This document shows positions 53,289-62,012 of a DNA stretch of 64,000 nucleotides, piece after piece. A program made the translations under genes and the position numbers. Position 1 is the first letter of the stretch. Each line of letters begins with the position of its first letter. Source of the DNA: QYQD01 sp040755415 (lineage in GTDB: Bacteria; Desulfobacterota; QYQD01); contig JBFMAZ010000022.1 in the NCBI GenBank assembly GCA_040755415.1, positions 95,575-159,574 on the forward strand, read 5' to 3'. The notes below the pieces were generated by a model, which saw only the letters and a program-made list of their open reading frames with translations, did no database searches and was not told where the DNA came from.

Positions 53289-54554
53289 TCACGTCAAGAC
53301 CAGGGATTCTGCCACTAATTGCCAGATATACTTTACCTCTATATCCAGCTTATATTCTTTAGCCAGGACCTTCATGATCTGGTCCCGGCAGTTAGAGCAC
53401 GAAGTCACCACCACCCTGGCCTGGGAATTTTTAATCTGCTCCGCCTTCAGGCGTCCGTAGTAGATCTTGGCATCCATATAAGGACCGGCCCAGGCCCCTC
53501 CACCCGCGCCGCAACAGTAATTTTCCCGTTTTGTCGGAGAAAGCTCTACAAAATTATCGCAGCACTGGCTGATTATCCAGCGAGCTTCATCGTAGTATGG
53601 CCGGCCGTAAGCCCGTTCCAGTTCCCGCCCGTGTTTACACGGATCATGGTAAGTGGTCAGTCCCGGGTTTCTGGACTTGTCAACCTTGATACGCCCCTCT
53701 TTCAGGAAACGAACCAGGACATCATATATATAAACCAGTTCAATGCCCTGCGCATTCAATTCGGATTTGAAATACGTTTCATAATTCTTTCTGAAACCAA
53801 AAGACCCACCGGCGCAGTCCGGCGCAACAATATACCTGACTTTCAGCTTCTTGGCATTATCGACCTTATATCGGGCGATCTGTTTAGAGGCCTCATCATT
53901 ACCGGTAAACAGGCCCCAATCCACAGACTCCCAGTTCTCGGAAGGCATAGTCCAGGTTACCCCGGCCGCATAAAAAATCTTCCACCACCACTTCATGTCG
54001 TCAGGTTCGGCCATAAGTTCCTTGGAATTCGGAAAAAATAGATATTCCGCCCCTACGACGTCAATAGGCGTTTTAAAACCCGGACATCCCTCCGCGGCCA
54101 GTTCTTCTCCTATCTCTTCCATCACCAGGAGATATTCATGCCGGGGAGCTCCAATATTGTTGCCTGTCTTTAAGACATTTTCAACCCCCCTGTGTAGACT
54201 GCCTGGAACCCTGTCCCGGGGTCGCATGGCCTTGAGCATTTTCCCCAAGGCTACCATATCAATTCCCTCAGGACAGGCAACTACACACCGGCCACATCCG
54301 GTACAGACCCAGGGCCATCTTAAAAAGACGACCTCTTTCGTCTTGCCAAAAGCCAACATACGAATGATCTTTCTCGGATCAAGGTTGTCTATACCCGCGG
54401 CCGGACACCTTCCCGAACATGTCCCGCATGTAAGGCAGCGGTTAATGGCTTTTCTGAGGGCATCGGCCTTGTCCTGCCATACGTCTTTTAATTCCGCCTC
54501 CTGGAACTGTGTGGACTCCGTTACTTCACCTAATTCCCCTTGTAACCCATACAA
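53289..54554 (-). CDS. HdrD-like iron-sulfur protein (HdrC and HdrB modules in one chain)
   Basis: A 421-residue protein starting at a TTG with GAGGTGA six bases upstream. N-terminal HdrC-like motifs CLTCGTCSGRCPAAG and CTGCGRCVVACPEGID are followed by a long middle region and CCG-type motifs YHDPCKHGREL, NYCCGAGGG and SCSNCRDQI in the last third. A first CCG copy is degenerate (APDCAGGSFG, single Cys). Such proteins pass electrons from membrane or soluble carriers to HdrA-like partners. It stands between cooS and hdrA3, 16 bases from each neighbour, so it may connect CO dehydrogenase to the Hdr module. Confidence 0.9.
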   Translation of the reverse strand: MYGLQGELGEVTESTQFQEAELKDVWQDKADALRKAINRCLTCGTCSGRCPAAGIDNLDPRKIIRMLAFGKTKEVVFLRWPWVCTGCGRCVVACPEGIDMVALGKMLKAMRPRDRVPGSLHRGVENVLKTGNNIGAPRHEYLLVMEEIGEELAAEGCPGFKTPIDVVGAEYLFFPNSKELMAEPDDMKWWWKIFYAAGVTWTMPSENWESVDWGLFTGNDEASKQIARYKVDNAKKLKVRYIVAPDCAGGSFGFRKNYETYFKSELNAQGIELVYIYDVLVRFLKEGRIKVDKSRNPGLTTYHDPCKHGRELERAYGRPYYDEARWIISQCCDNFVELSPTKRENYCCGAGGGAWAGPYMDAKIYYGRLKAEQIKNSQARVVVTSCSNCRDQIMKVLAKEYKLDIEVKYIWQLVAESLVLT

Positions 54555-54570
54555 TTAAAATCACCTCACA

Positions 54571-56523
54571 TTATAATTCTCTGCGCATGGCCATATCAAA
54601 GAGGACCCGTTCCTTTTTCTTATGGATGCCCAGGGCCTCGCGCCTCCGATCCAACGCCTCAATCATCCATCTAGCAATATCATGTGGATCATTTTCCATA
54701 CCCCACTGGCCGCCGTAAAGGTCGAGTAAATCTTTAAAGAGGTAATCCGTAAACACCTGACTCTTGGTGGTCGGAAAGGTGTGACCGAAGACGACATTGG
54801 CCCCGCTAGCCACAAAATACTGCCCGATGGCTATGGCCTTTTCGCTCATCCACTCCGGGGCGCAACCTACCGCCGGGATTTGGCTTATGTCATCGCCCAG
54901 GCCGCCCTCCCGTACGATTTCGGTGGCAGCGATCAAGATGCGGCTGTTATCCACACAGGAACCCATATGCAGTACCGGAGGGATACCCACTGCCTCACAG
55001 ACCTCCCGGAGACCCGGCCCAGCCAGGCTGGCCGCCTCCGGCGTAAGCAGTCCTTCCCGCCCGCAGGCAGTTGCCGCACAGCCGGTGGTAATGACCAGGA
55101 CGTTATTGGCAATCAATTCCCTGGCCACCGTAGTATGCACGTAACCGGAACGCACCCGGGCACTATCACAGCCGACTATAGCCCCTACGCCCTTTATACG
55201 CCCGTTGATTATGTTGTCGTTGAGGGGACGATACGAGGCGCGAAAAGCGCCGCCTAGCATATGGTTAATCGTCTCATGGCTGAACCCGGCCACTACATCC
55301 ATCTTGCGCTGCGGGATATGCACGGCAGCCCTTTGCGGATAACGGGAGATGGCCCGCTTTATAATATCCTTGGCCACCTGCAGGGCGTTATGATGGTCAA
55401 ATTCTATATGGGTGGCCCCGGTTATCTTCGCCCGCGGTGAGGTGGTAATAATATCAGTATGATAGCATTTGGCCACGGCAGGCAGAGACTGCATAATACA
55501 CTGGATGTCCACCACCATGGCCTCCACCGCGCCGGTGGCCAGGACTATCTCCTGCTGGATAAAACTACCGGCGATGGGGATACCGTGACGCATCAAGACC
55601 TCATTACCGGTACAGCAAACACCGGCCAGATTCACGCCTTTAGCGCCAACCGCCCGGGCCGCAGCTACAATCTCCGGATCATCCACCACCATGGCCAGGG
55701 CCTCGGAAAGGAGCGGCTCATGACCATGCACGACAACATTGACCTCGTCCGCCTTAAGGACCCCGAGATTGACCGTGGCCCGGATGGGTACCGGTGTGCC
55801 AAACATGATGTCCTGGAGTTCCGTAGAGATCATAGAGGCGCCCCAGCCATCGGCCAGGGCGCATCTTGTGCCCTGCAGCACGAGGTTCACATAATCCTGA
55901 TCCGTCCCCATATGCGTGCGGTGCATAATCTCCACCACTTCCCGGTCAATCCCACGGGGCAGGACGCCCAGCTTTTTCCACACCTCCTGCCTCTTGGCCG
56001 GCGCCCGCTTTATTAAATATAGGCCCCCATTCTGTTTGCCAAACTCGGCTATGGCCTTTTCACCCAGTTCAATGGCGATATCCTTGATACTCCGCCCCTC
56101 GGTCTTGATCTCAAAGAGTTGAGCGGTGGAAAGGAGTTTTCTCTCGTCCTTTATCTCATAAGGCGCCTCCCCTTTGGCTGCTGCCAGGAATCCCATGGCC
56201 GTCTCCCGCCCATGGTCAATATGGGCGGCAGAGCCTGCCGCTATCATCCGCAAAAAATTGCGGGCCGCCGTAGTAGCCGGTGTAGCCCCGCAGATGCCTA
56301 TGGACTCCGGGACGCTTTCGATCATCATACAAGGCCCCATAGAACAGTTGCGACAACAAGTGCCTCCTGCTCCGAACTGACAGCGGTCCAGACCCCTTCC
56401 TTCTATCCGCTGAACAAAGGTGTTAACCCCTTTCTTGTTAGCAAATTCAAGGACCTGATTGCTGGCCTCACATTCGATACCCGGGCAGATCGATGGACAA
56501 AAGGCCATTCTCTTCCTTTCCAT
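54571..56523 (-). CDS. cooS: Carbon monoxide dehydrogenase catalytic subunit
   Basis: About 650 residues. The ATG at 56523 is chosen since GGAGGA lies six to seven bases before it; an ATG six bases upstream touches the same motif. The N-terminal cysteines (CPSICPGIECE, CQFGAGGTCCRNCSMGPC) hold the B and D clusters; C-cluster ligands appear in VHGHEP, GVCCTGNE, GCDSARVRSG, TTGCAATACG and GSCVDN. It reduces CO2 to CO for AcsB or oxidises CO. The distance from acsB (24 kb) and the lack of cooC or cooF are noteworthy. Confidence 0.98.
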   Translation of the reverse strand: MERKRMAFCPSICPGIECEASNQVLEFANKKGVNTFVQRIEGRGLDRCQFGAGGTCCRNCSMGPCMMIESVPESIGICGATPATTAARNFLRMIAAGSAAHIDHGRETAMGFLAAAKGEAPYEIKDERKLLSTAQLFEIKTEGRSIKDIAIELGEKAIAEFGKQNGGLYLIKRAPAKRQEVWKKLGVLPRGIDREVVEIMHRTHMGTDQDYVNLVLQGTRCALADGWGASMISTELQDIMFGTPVPIRATVNLGVLKADEVNVVVHGHEPLLSEALAMVVDDPEIVAAARAVGAKGVNLAGVCCTGNEVLMRHGIPIAGSFIQQEIVLATGAVEAMVVDIQCIMQSLPAVAKCYHTDIITTSPRAKITGATHIEFDHHNALQVAKDIIKRAISRYPQRAAVHIPQRKMDVVAGFSHETINHMLGGAFRASYRPLNDNIINGRIKGVGAIVGCDSARVRSGYVHTTVARELIANNVLVITTGCAATACGREGLLTPEAASLAGPGLREVCEAVGIPPVLHMGSCVDNSRILIAATEIVREGGLGDDISQIPAVGCAPEWMSEKAIAIGQYFVASGANVVFGHTFPTTKSQVFTDYLFKDLLDLYGGQWGMENDPHDIARWMIEALDRRREALGIHKKKERVLFDMAMRREL

Positions 56524-56689
56524 GCTCATTCCTCCAAAAAAGTTAAATATTGACTGTTAGGAGCACCTTCCAGGTGTCCGCCCTGCGGCGAATCGTAGGA
56601 GGACGCTTGTCCTACGGGAGACTCCAAATGATCAGCGCATTGTTTAAAATTAAAAATAATACCGTTTGAGGTATAGTCAAATACATTTA

Positions 56690-57577
56690 TTACGCAAGCC
56701 CGGCCTGCTCTTTGGCGGCCTGGACCGTGTTCTGCATCAACATGGTAATAGTCATAGGACCAACGCCCCCGGGCACCGGGGTAATAGCGGCGGCCTTCTC
56801 CTTCACGCCATCAAAATCGACATCACCCGTCAGAATGGCCTTTCCCTCCGGTGTCTGCCCTATACGATTCACGCCGACATCTATCACCACAACACCTTCC
56901 TTGACCATATCCGCCGTTACAGTCTTTGGCCGGCCAGCGGCTACGATGAGGATATCCGCCCTCCGGGTATGGAAGGCCATATCTTTGGTACGGGTATGGC
57001 AGACCGTAACCGTGCCATCTGCGCCCTTCCCTTTCTGGATGAGCATGTTGGCAATGGGCTTGCCCACGATATTGCTCCGCCCCACGACCACCACCTCAGC
57101 CCCGGCTGTCTCTACGCCGGAACGGATGAGCAGTTCCTGGATACCATGGGGTGTACAGGGCAGAAAACATTTGGTGCCGATCATGAGTTTGCCGACATTT
57201 ACCGGATGAAAACCATCGACATCCTTGGCCGGGTCAATGGCATAAAGAACCTTGGTTTCATTAATATGCTTAGGCAGTGGTAACTGTACCAGTATTCCAT
57301 TAATCTTTGGGTCATGGTTCAACTTGTCAATCAAGGTCAGAAGATTGGCCTCAGACGTATCCCCGGGCAAATCAATCCGTTCCGAATAAATGCCCAGCTC
57401 CTTACAGGCCTTCTCCTTCTGGCCCACATAGACCTTGGAGGCCGGGTCCTCACCGACCAGGACGGTGGCCAGGCCGGGTGTGATATTATGTTTCACCTTG
57501 AGATTGGCCACTTCCTCCTTTAACTCCGCCCGAATCTGTTTGGCAATCTCTGTTCCGCTGATAATTTTTGCTGCCAT
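56690..57577 (-). CDS. folD: Bifunctional methylene-THF dehydrogenase/methenyl-THF cyclohydrolase
   Basis: A 295-residue enzyme with the signature VVGRSNIVGKPIANMLIQKG (nucleotide-binding part) and PGGVGPMTITMLMQNTV near the C-terminus. The catalytic lysine of the cyclohydrolase lies in KVYVGQKEKACKELGI. It interconverts formyl- or methenyl-THF and methylene-THF, between Fhs and MetF. It follows fhs with an intervening 143-base hairpin-containing gap. Confidence 0.97.
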   Translation of the reverse strand: MAAKIISGTEIAKQIRAELKEEVANLKVKHNITPGLATVLVGEDPASKVYVGQKEKACKELGIYSERIDLPGDTSEANLLTLIDKLNHDPKINGILVQLPLPKHINETKVLYAIDPAKDVDGFHPVNVGKLMIGTKCFLPCTPHGIQELLIRSGVETAGAEVVVVGRSNIVGKPIANMLIQKGKGADGTVTVCHTRTKDMAFHTRRADILIVAAGRPKTVTADMVKEGVVVIDVGVNRIGQTPEGKAILTGDVDFDGVKEKAAAITPVPGGVGPMTITMLMQNTVQAAKEQAGLA

Positions 57578-57628
57578 ATCTTAATCCCCCAATTAAATGT
57601 CTAAAATGCCTAGAGTGCGCTCAAGTGT

Positions 57629-57684
57629 CTAAAGTTAAGGTTAATGGTCTTTTTTATATAAATAACAGGCTCCCTTAACTTTAG
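57629..57684. repeat. Hairpin between fhs and folD
   Basis: CTAAAGTTAAGG (57629-57640) and CCTTAACTTTAG (57673-57684) are perfect complements around a 32-base AT-rich loop. Further ctttaggcact/agtgtctaaa words flank it. It may limit read-through or protect transcript ends; it has no long T run. Confidence 0.6.
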
Positions 57685-57721
57685 TTCACTTTAGGCACTT
57701 AAAACTTTAGGCAATTTACTT

Positions 57722-59479
57722 TTAAAATAGTCCCTTAACCTTTCCAGTCTTGACATCCACATCTATACGGCGATAGGCCGGATCCGAACCTGTTCCCGGC
57801 ATGAGGCTTATAGCACCGGCTACCGGAACGACAAATCCCGCGCCCTTATAGACCAGTATATCCCTTACCGGCAGGACCCAACCATTAGGCACACCTTTTA
57901 TATTCGGATCGTGGGACAGACTCAAATGGGTCTTAACCATGCACGTCCCAAGCTTAGCCATCTCAGGGTCCTTTTCCATGGCCTGAAGCTTGGCCGCCGC
58001 CTCCGGAGCAAAGCTGACGCCATCGGCCCCATAGACCTCCCTGGCGATAAGCTCTACGCGCTTGGCTAACGGCGTTTTGAGATCGTAAAGGAACTTGAAT
58101 TTGGTCTTTTCCTCACAGGCATCGACTACTGCATCGGCAAATTCAAGGGCTCCTTCACCGCCCTTCAGCCAGTGATTGGACACAGCTACGCGGGCCCCGG
58201 CGGCCTCGGCCAGCCGGCGCACCGCGGCGATTTCATTTTTGGTATCCGTATGGAAGGCATTGATACAAACCACGGGATTAATCCCGGCCTTCTTTACCGT
58301 CTGGATGTGGTGTACAAGATTTGCCGTACCTTTTTCCACCCAGCCCACATTTTCGCTCGCGTACTCGGCAGGCATAGGACGTCCCGGAACTGGGATGGGA
58401 GCACCGCCGTGACATTTCAGGGCCCGTATGGTAGCTACAACCACCGCACAGTGCGGCTTTAGGCCGCTAAAGCGGCACTTCAGATTCCAGAATTTTTCAA
58501 ACCCTATGTCGGCCCCAAAGCCACTCTCGGTAACATGGTAGTCAGCCAGTTTAAGCCCAACCCGGTCAGCCACGATAGAAGACTGCCCGATAGCAATGTT
58601 GGCAAAAGGACCGGCATGAACCAGCACCGGCTGCCCTTCCAGACTCTGCATCAGATTGGGATTCAGGGCCTCGACCATCCAGGCCGTCATGGCGCCGTCC
58701 ACTTCCAGGTCCTTGGTAGTTATAGGCTCACCGGACCGGCTGTAAGCCACTACAATCCGCCCCATACGCTCGCGCATATCCGCCAGGCTGGTCGATACCG
58801 CCAGGATGGCCATAACCTCAGAACTGACCGCTATGCCAAACTTAGAAGGCATGGTGAAACCATCCATCTTGCCACCCAGGCCAATGATTATATTGCGCAG
58901 GGCCTGGGCACAAAAGTCCATGATCCAGCCCATTTCCACCCTTTTAGAGTCGATGTCCAGTCGCTTTAAACCTATCTTTTTCAATCGCTCATCTGAATAG
59001 TTGTATTCGTGCTGCATACGCGAGGTAAGGGCCACCATGGCCAGGTTGTGGGCATTCATGACGGCGTTGATATCGCCGGTGAGACCCAGCGAAAAAGGGG
59101 TTAACGGAATGCACTGCGCCAGACCTCCACCAGCCGCGCTACCCTTGATATTCATAGTCGGCCCACCGGATGGTTGCCGGATGGCTCCGATGACACGCTT
59201 CCCCCTCTTGCCCAGACCTTCCACCAGTCCCATAGACGAAGTGCTTTTGCCTTCGCCCAACGGCGTTGGCGTGATGGCCGTAACATCAATATATTTCCCA
59301 TCTGGTTTCTTCTTCAGGCGATCTAAAACCTTGGCAGCGTCAATCTTGGCCACATAATGCCCGTAGGGTAAAAGCTCTTTCAGATCCAATTCATCCGCCA
59401 GTTGATAGACAGTTTTCATCCGTTTTTCTGCGTCTTCAGCAATCTCCCAGTCCTTGTACTTCCTTGGATCAAGCGCCAT
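57722..59479 (-). CDS. fhs: Formate-tetrahydrofolate ligase
   Basis: A 585-residue enzyme, slightly longer than typical. The ATP site is TPTPLGEGKSTSSMGLVEGL, and further family segments are FSLGLTGDINAVMNAHNLA and ESGFGADIGFEKFWNLKC. It activates formate with ATP to 10-formyl-THF. GGAGGG precedes the ATG. It is near the start of the cluster, between the NuoE/F-like gene and folD. Confidence 0.98.
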   Translation of the reverse strand: MALDPRKYKDWEIAEDAEKRMKTVYQLADELDLKELLPYGHYVAKIDAAKVLDRLKKKPDGKYIDVTAITPTPLGEGKSTSSMGLVEGLGKRGKRVIGAIRQPSGGPTMNIKGSAAGGGLAQCIPLTPFSLGLTGDINAVMNAHNLAMVALTSRMQHEYNYSDERLKKIGLKRLDIDSKRVEMGWIMDFCAQALRNIIIGLGGKMDGFTMPSKFGIAVSSEVMAILAVSTSLADMRERMGRIVVAYSRSGEPITTKDLEVDGAMTAWMVEALNPNLMQSLEGQPVLVHAGPFANIAIGQSSIVADRVGLKLADYHVTESGFGADIGFEKFWNLKCRFSGLKPHCAVVVATIRALKCHGGAPIPVPGRPMPAEYASENVGWVEKGTANLVHHIQTVKKAGINPVVCINAFHTDTKNEIAAVRRLAEAAGARVAVSNHWLKGGEGALEFADAVVDACEEKTKFKFLYDLKTPLAKRVELIAREVYGADGVSFAPEAAAKLQAMEKDPEMAKLGTCMVKTHLSLSHDPNIKGVPNGWVLPVRDILVYKGAGFVVPVAGAISLMPGTGSDPAYRRIDVDVKTGKVKGLF

Positions 59480-59516
59480 AATAAACCCTCCTCTAATATC
59501 GTGACTTCTATGCCTT

Positions 59517-60221
59517 TCAAGCGGTCTCAGCTATACACTGTCCACCGTGTTCCTTCAGCTTGCAAGCACGGCTTAAATCTTCGCTTAACACGCAGATAAA
59601 GTTCAACTCTTCCCCAAAATTGTCCATGGCCATAAAGAGAGGTGCCACGAACTTACTCGCCAGAGCACACCGGGAACTGGCATCCATAACCACCGCTAGT
59701 TCCCGCAACCTATCCACATCATCCACCCGTGCTTTCCCAGCAAGTAAAGCCGATAATATCTGGTCTAACTTTTTGACACCCAGACGGCAGGGAACACATT
59801 TCCCGCAAGAGGAAAGGCCGTCCTTGCGTAACAGGACCCGCAATCCTTCTGCCAGGCAAAATTGAGAATCTAGATAGATCAAGACATTGCTAGACCGGTC
59901 GTATGTGATCTTTTCATCGCCTGCAAACGAGTGTTCAATCGAATAATGGGCTGAAAGTACATCTCCTTCCAATATGGTGTCCCTTATAATGGATTCCACA
60001 TTATCGGGTCTTACCATATGGTAAAACATAGCCCCACCCATATCCACAAAGACACCCCTTTTACAACGGCCACTGCATACGGTCTTGATCTTGCGGACGC
60101 CTACTTTAACACCCAGCTCTTTAAACTTCTCCTGAAAGGCGGTGGTTACCTCATGGACCTGGTTAGTACAATTTTCATCCCTAGAACAAAGGGCAATATA
60201 GCTATATCTGGGTTCAGGCAC
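59517..60221 (-). CDS. Short NuoE/NuoF-like protein: thioredoxin-fold ferredoxin plus NuoF-type [4Fe-4S] domain
   Basis: A 234-residue protein from a GTG start. Residues 1-90 resemble a thioredoxin-like [2Fe-2S] ferredoxin (CSRDENC ... TVCSGRCKRGVFVDMGG). From about 120 the sequence VLIYLDSQFCLAEGLRVLL leads into SSCGKCVPCRLGVKKLDQIL, the [4Fe-4S] domain of NuoF/HydB, ending with a helical bundle. The FMN- and NADH-binding part of NuoF is missing, so the protein cannot oxidise NADH itself and may be an electron relay. It precedes fhs; a partner is not obvious. Confidence 0.8.
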   Translation of the reverse strand: MPEPRYSYIALCSRDENCTNQVHEVTTAFQEKFKELGVKVGVRKIKTVCSGRCKRGVFVDMGGAMFYHMVRPDNVESIIRDTILEGDVLSAHYSIEHSFAGDEKITYDRSSNVLIYLDSQFCLAEGLRVLLRKDGLSSCGKCVPCRLGVKKLDQILSALLAGKARVDDVDRLRELAVVMDASSRCALASKFVAPLFMAMDNFGEELNFICVLSEDLSRACKLKEHGGQCIAETA

Positions 60222-60381
60222 CTGATTCTGACCTTCTGATCTCAGTTTTTCCAGGGCTTGCCATGTAATTATAAAAAGATTGCCTTAATTTTATGCAACT
60301 TACATGCCACAGACAAACTGGTGTACGCGGTAAGAACTTTCAAATCAACATGCTGATATTAATGATTATTTTAGATCTGCC

Positions 60382-60446
60382 TGAGAAAACAGATCTGCGG
60401 GTTTTTTCTCATGGGGTATTGTACCCCATAACGGGGGAAATACCCC
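60382..60446. repeat. Palindromes after purH
   Basis: TGAGAAAA/TTTTCTCA (60382-60389 with 60404-60411) and the perfect ATGGGGTA-ttg-TACCCCAT (60411-60429), with an alternative longer GGGGTATT/AATACCCC pairing reaching 60446. They lie just past the purH stop and could end or stabilise that transcript; no T run follows on the leftward strand. Confidence 0.5.
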
Positions 60447-60453
60447 AAAAATG

Positions 60454-61743
60454 CTAGTGTTTGAATGCCCGCTGTCCGGTATAGACCATAGCCACCGGTG
60501 GATCGGCCTCATTACAGGCCAAAATGGATTCAAAGTCCCTGTCTGATCCGCCTGGATGAACAATAGCAGAGATACCTTCCTTGATACCAACGTCAGCCCC
60601 ATCGCGGAAAGGGAAAAAGGCATCCGAGACCATAGTCGCACCTTTCAAGCCCGCGTGATCCTTCCTGGTCTCTTGGTCAATCTCCTCTTTAACCGCCTTA
60701 TCTCTCTTGCCGGCTTTTACCTCAAGTTCAAGTGTTTTGTAGGGAATACCATACCGGTCGAAACAAAGTGTGTCTGCATACTTGGTATATGCCTTAAACA
60801 CGGCGATCTCGGCCACACCGACCCGGTCCTGTTCGCCGGTACCAATGCCCACGGTCACGCCGTCCTTGACATAAAGTACGGAGTTCGAGGTAACCCCCTG
60901 TTCGACACTCCAGCCAAAGAGAATGTCTTCGTACTCCCTCTCCGTAGGCAGCCTTTTAATCAGATATTCCTGCCCCTTATACACGGTATGGGCCGGTTTC
61001 AGATCTTCCCTGGTGCGGATGGCATTGACCGGAGACTGCTGGACAATAATGCCCCCGTCCATAAGGCTCTTAAAATCCACGAAACGGGCGGTTAAATAAT
61101 CCTCCAGGCGATCCATCCGGCTGATACGTATGATCCGCAGGTTTTTACGCTGTTTCAGGATATCTACAGCACCCTCCTCATACTCCGGAGCCGCCACCAC
61201 CTCCAGGTAATGCCCGGATACCTCCTCCGCTGTCTCCTTGTCCATGGCCCGGTTAAAGGCCGCGCACCCGCCGAAGGCCGCTATGCGGTCCGCACGATCC
61301 GCCCGCCGGTAGGCCTCAGCCGGGGTATCACCATAGGCCACGCCGCAGGGATTATTGTGTTTTACGATAACCACGGCCGGTTTGCGGGTTAAGAATTTTA
61401 AAATATTCAAGGAATTATCAGCGTCGGTAAGGTTGGTTTTGCCGGGGTGTTTACCAGCCTGGATCATATCCGCCTCGGTTATGGCACTTACCAGGCCTCG
61501 CCCCGGTTCAATGTAATGGCACTCCCCGAGAACCAGGTTTCCGCTTACCAGCTCATAAAGAGCAGCCTCCTGGCCTGGATTTTCGCCATAGCGTAGCCCC
61601 TTCTCCACAAAAACCCCTGATTCATCCGGTATCTTCCAGGTCCTCTTCCGATAAATCAAGGTCTGATCTCCAAAGGTAATGGTCATAGACTCTGGAAAGC
61701 GGTCGGCCATAATCGTCTTGTACATCTTCTTTAAGTCTTCCAT
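60454..61743 (-). CDS. purH: AICAR formyltransferase (PurH C-terminal domain only)
   Basis: A 429-residue protein corresponding to the formyltransferase domain of PurH, with KHNNPCGVAYGDTPAEAYRRA and the C-terminal DAFFPFRDGADVGIKEGISA followed by HPGGSDRD. The N-terminal IMP cyclohydrolase domain (about 200 residues) of ordinary PurH is absent; instead there are about 50 residues unlike it. It uses 10-formyl-THF made by fhs, which explains its place at the head of the one-carbon cluster. IMP cyclisation must be encoded elsewhere. AGGAGAAGGG precedes the ATG. Confidence 0.9.
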   Translation of the reverse strand: MEDLKKMYKTIMADRFPESMTITFGDQTLIYRKRTWKIPDESGVFVEKGLRYGENPGQEAALYELVSGNLVLGECHYIEPGRGLVSAITEADMIQAGKHPGKTNLTDADNSLNILKFLTRKPAVVIVKHNNPCGVAYGDTPAEAYRRADRADRIAAFGGCAAFNRAMDKETAEEVSGHYLEVVAAPEYEEGAVDILKQRKNLRIIRISRMDRLEDYLTARFVDFKSLMDGGIIVQQSPVNAIRTREDLKPAHTVYKGQEYLIKRLPTEREYEDILFGWSVEQGVTSNSVLYVKDGVTVGIGTGEQDRVGVAEIAVFKAYTKYADTLCFDRYGIPYKTLELEVKAGKRDKAVKEEIDQETRKDHAGLKGATMVSDAFFPFRDGADVGIKEGISAIVHPGGSDRDFESILACNEADPPVAMVYTGQRAFKH

Positions 61744-61960
61744 AGGCCCTTCTCCTTAGCAGAACTACTTTTTAAGATGCTGATTAGTGAGACCATAATA
61801 GTGATTAGGCAAGAATTGTCAACCAAAAGATTAGATAAATTTTGCGTTGACTTATCAAATTAAAAGAAGGTACATTCGGTCAGCAAAATTGGCCATTAAG
61901 CGCCCGAAAAAACAAAAGCAAAATGAAACACACATCCGCCTGTGGCAGACAAGGGGCAAC

Positions 61961-62010
61961 GAAAATCCCCCCTCGCCCCCCTTTTGTAAAGGGGGGTTGG
62001 GGGGATTTTC
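61961..62010. repeat. C-rich/G-rich hairpin (family C)
   Basis: A 50-base palindrome, gaaaatcccccc ... ggggggattttc, with inner gcccccc/ggggggt arms. Its right arm supplies the G-rich Shine-Dalgarno for plsC (ATG at 62013). Confidence 0.75.
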
Positions 62011-62012
62011 AG

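Noticed and set aside
60382..60446. Intrinsic terminator after purH
   Set aside because: The hairpins are strong but no T run follows on the leftward strand, so it is listed only as palindromes.
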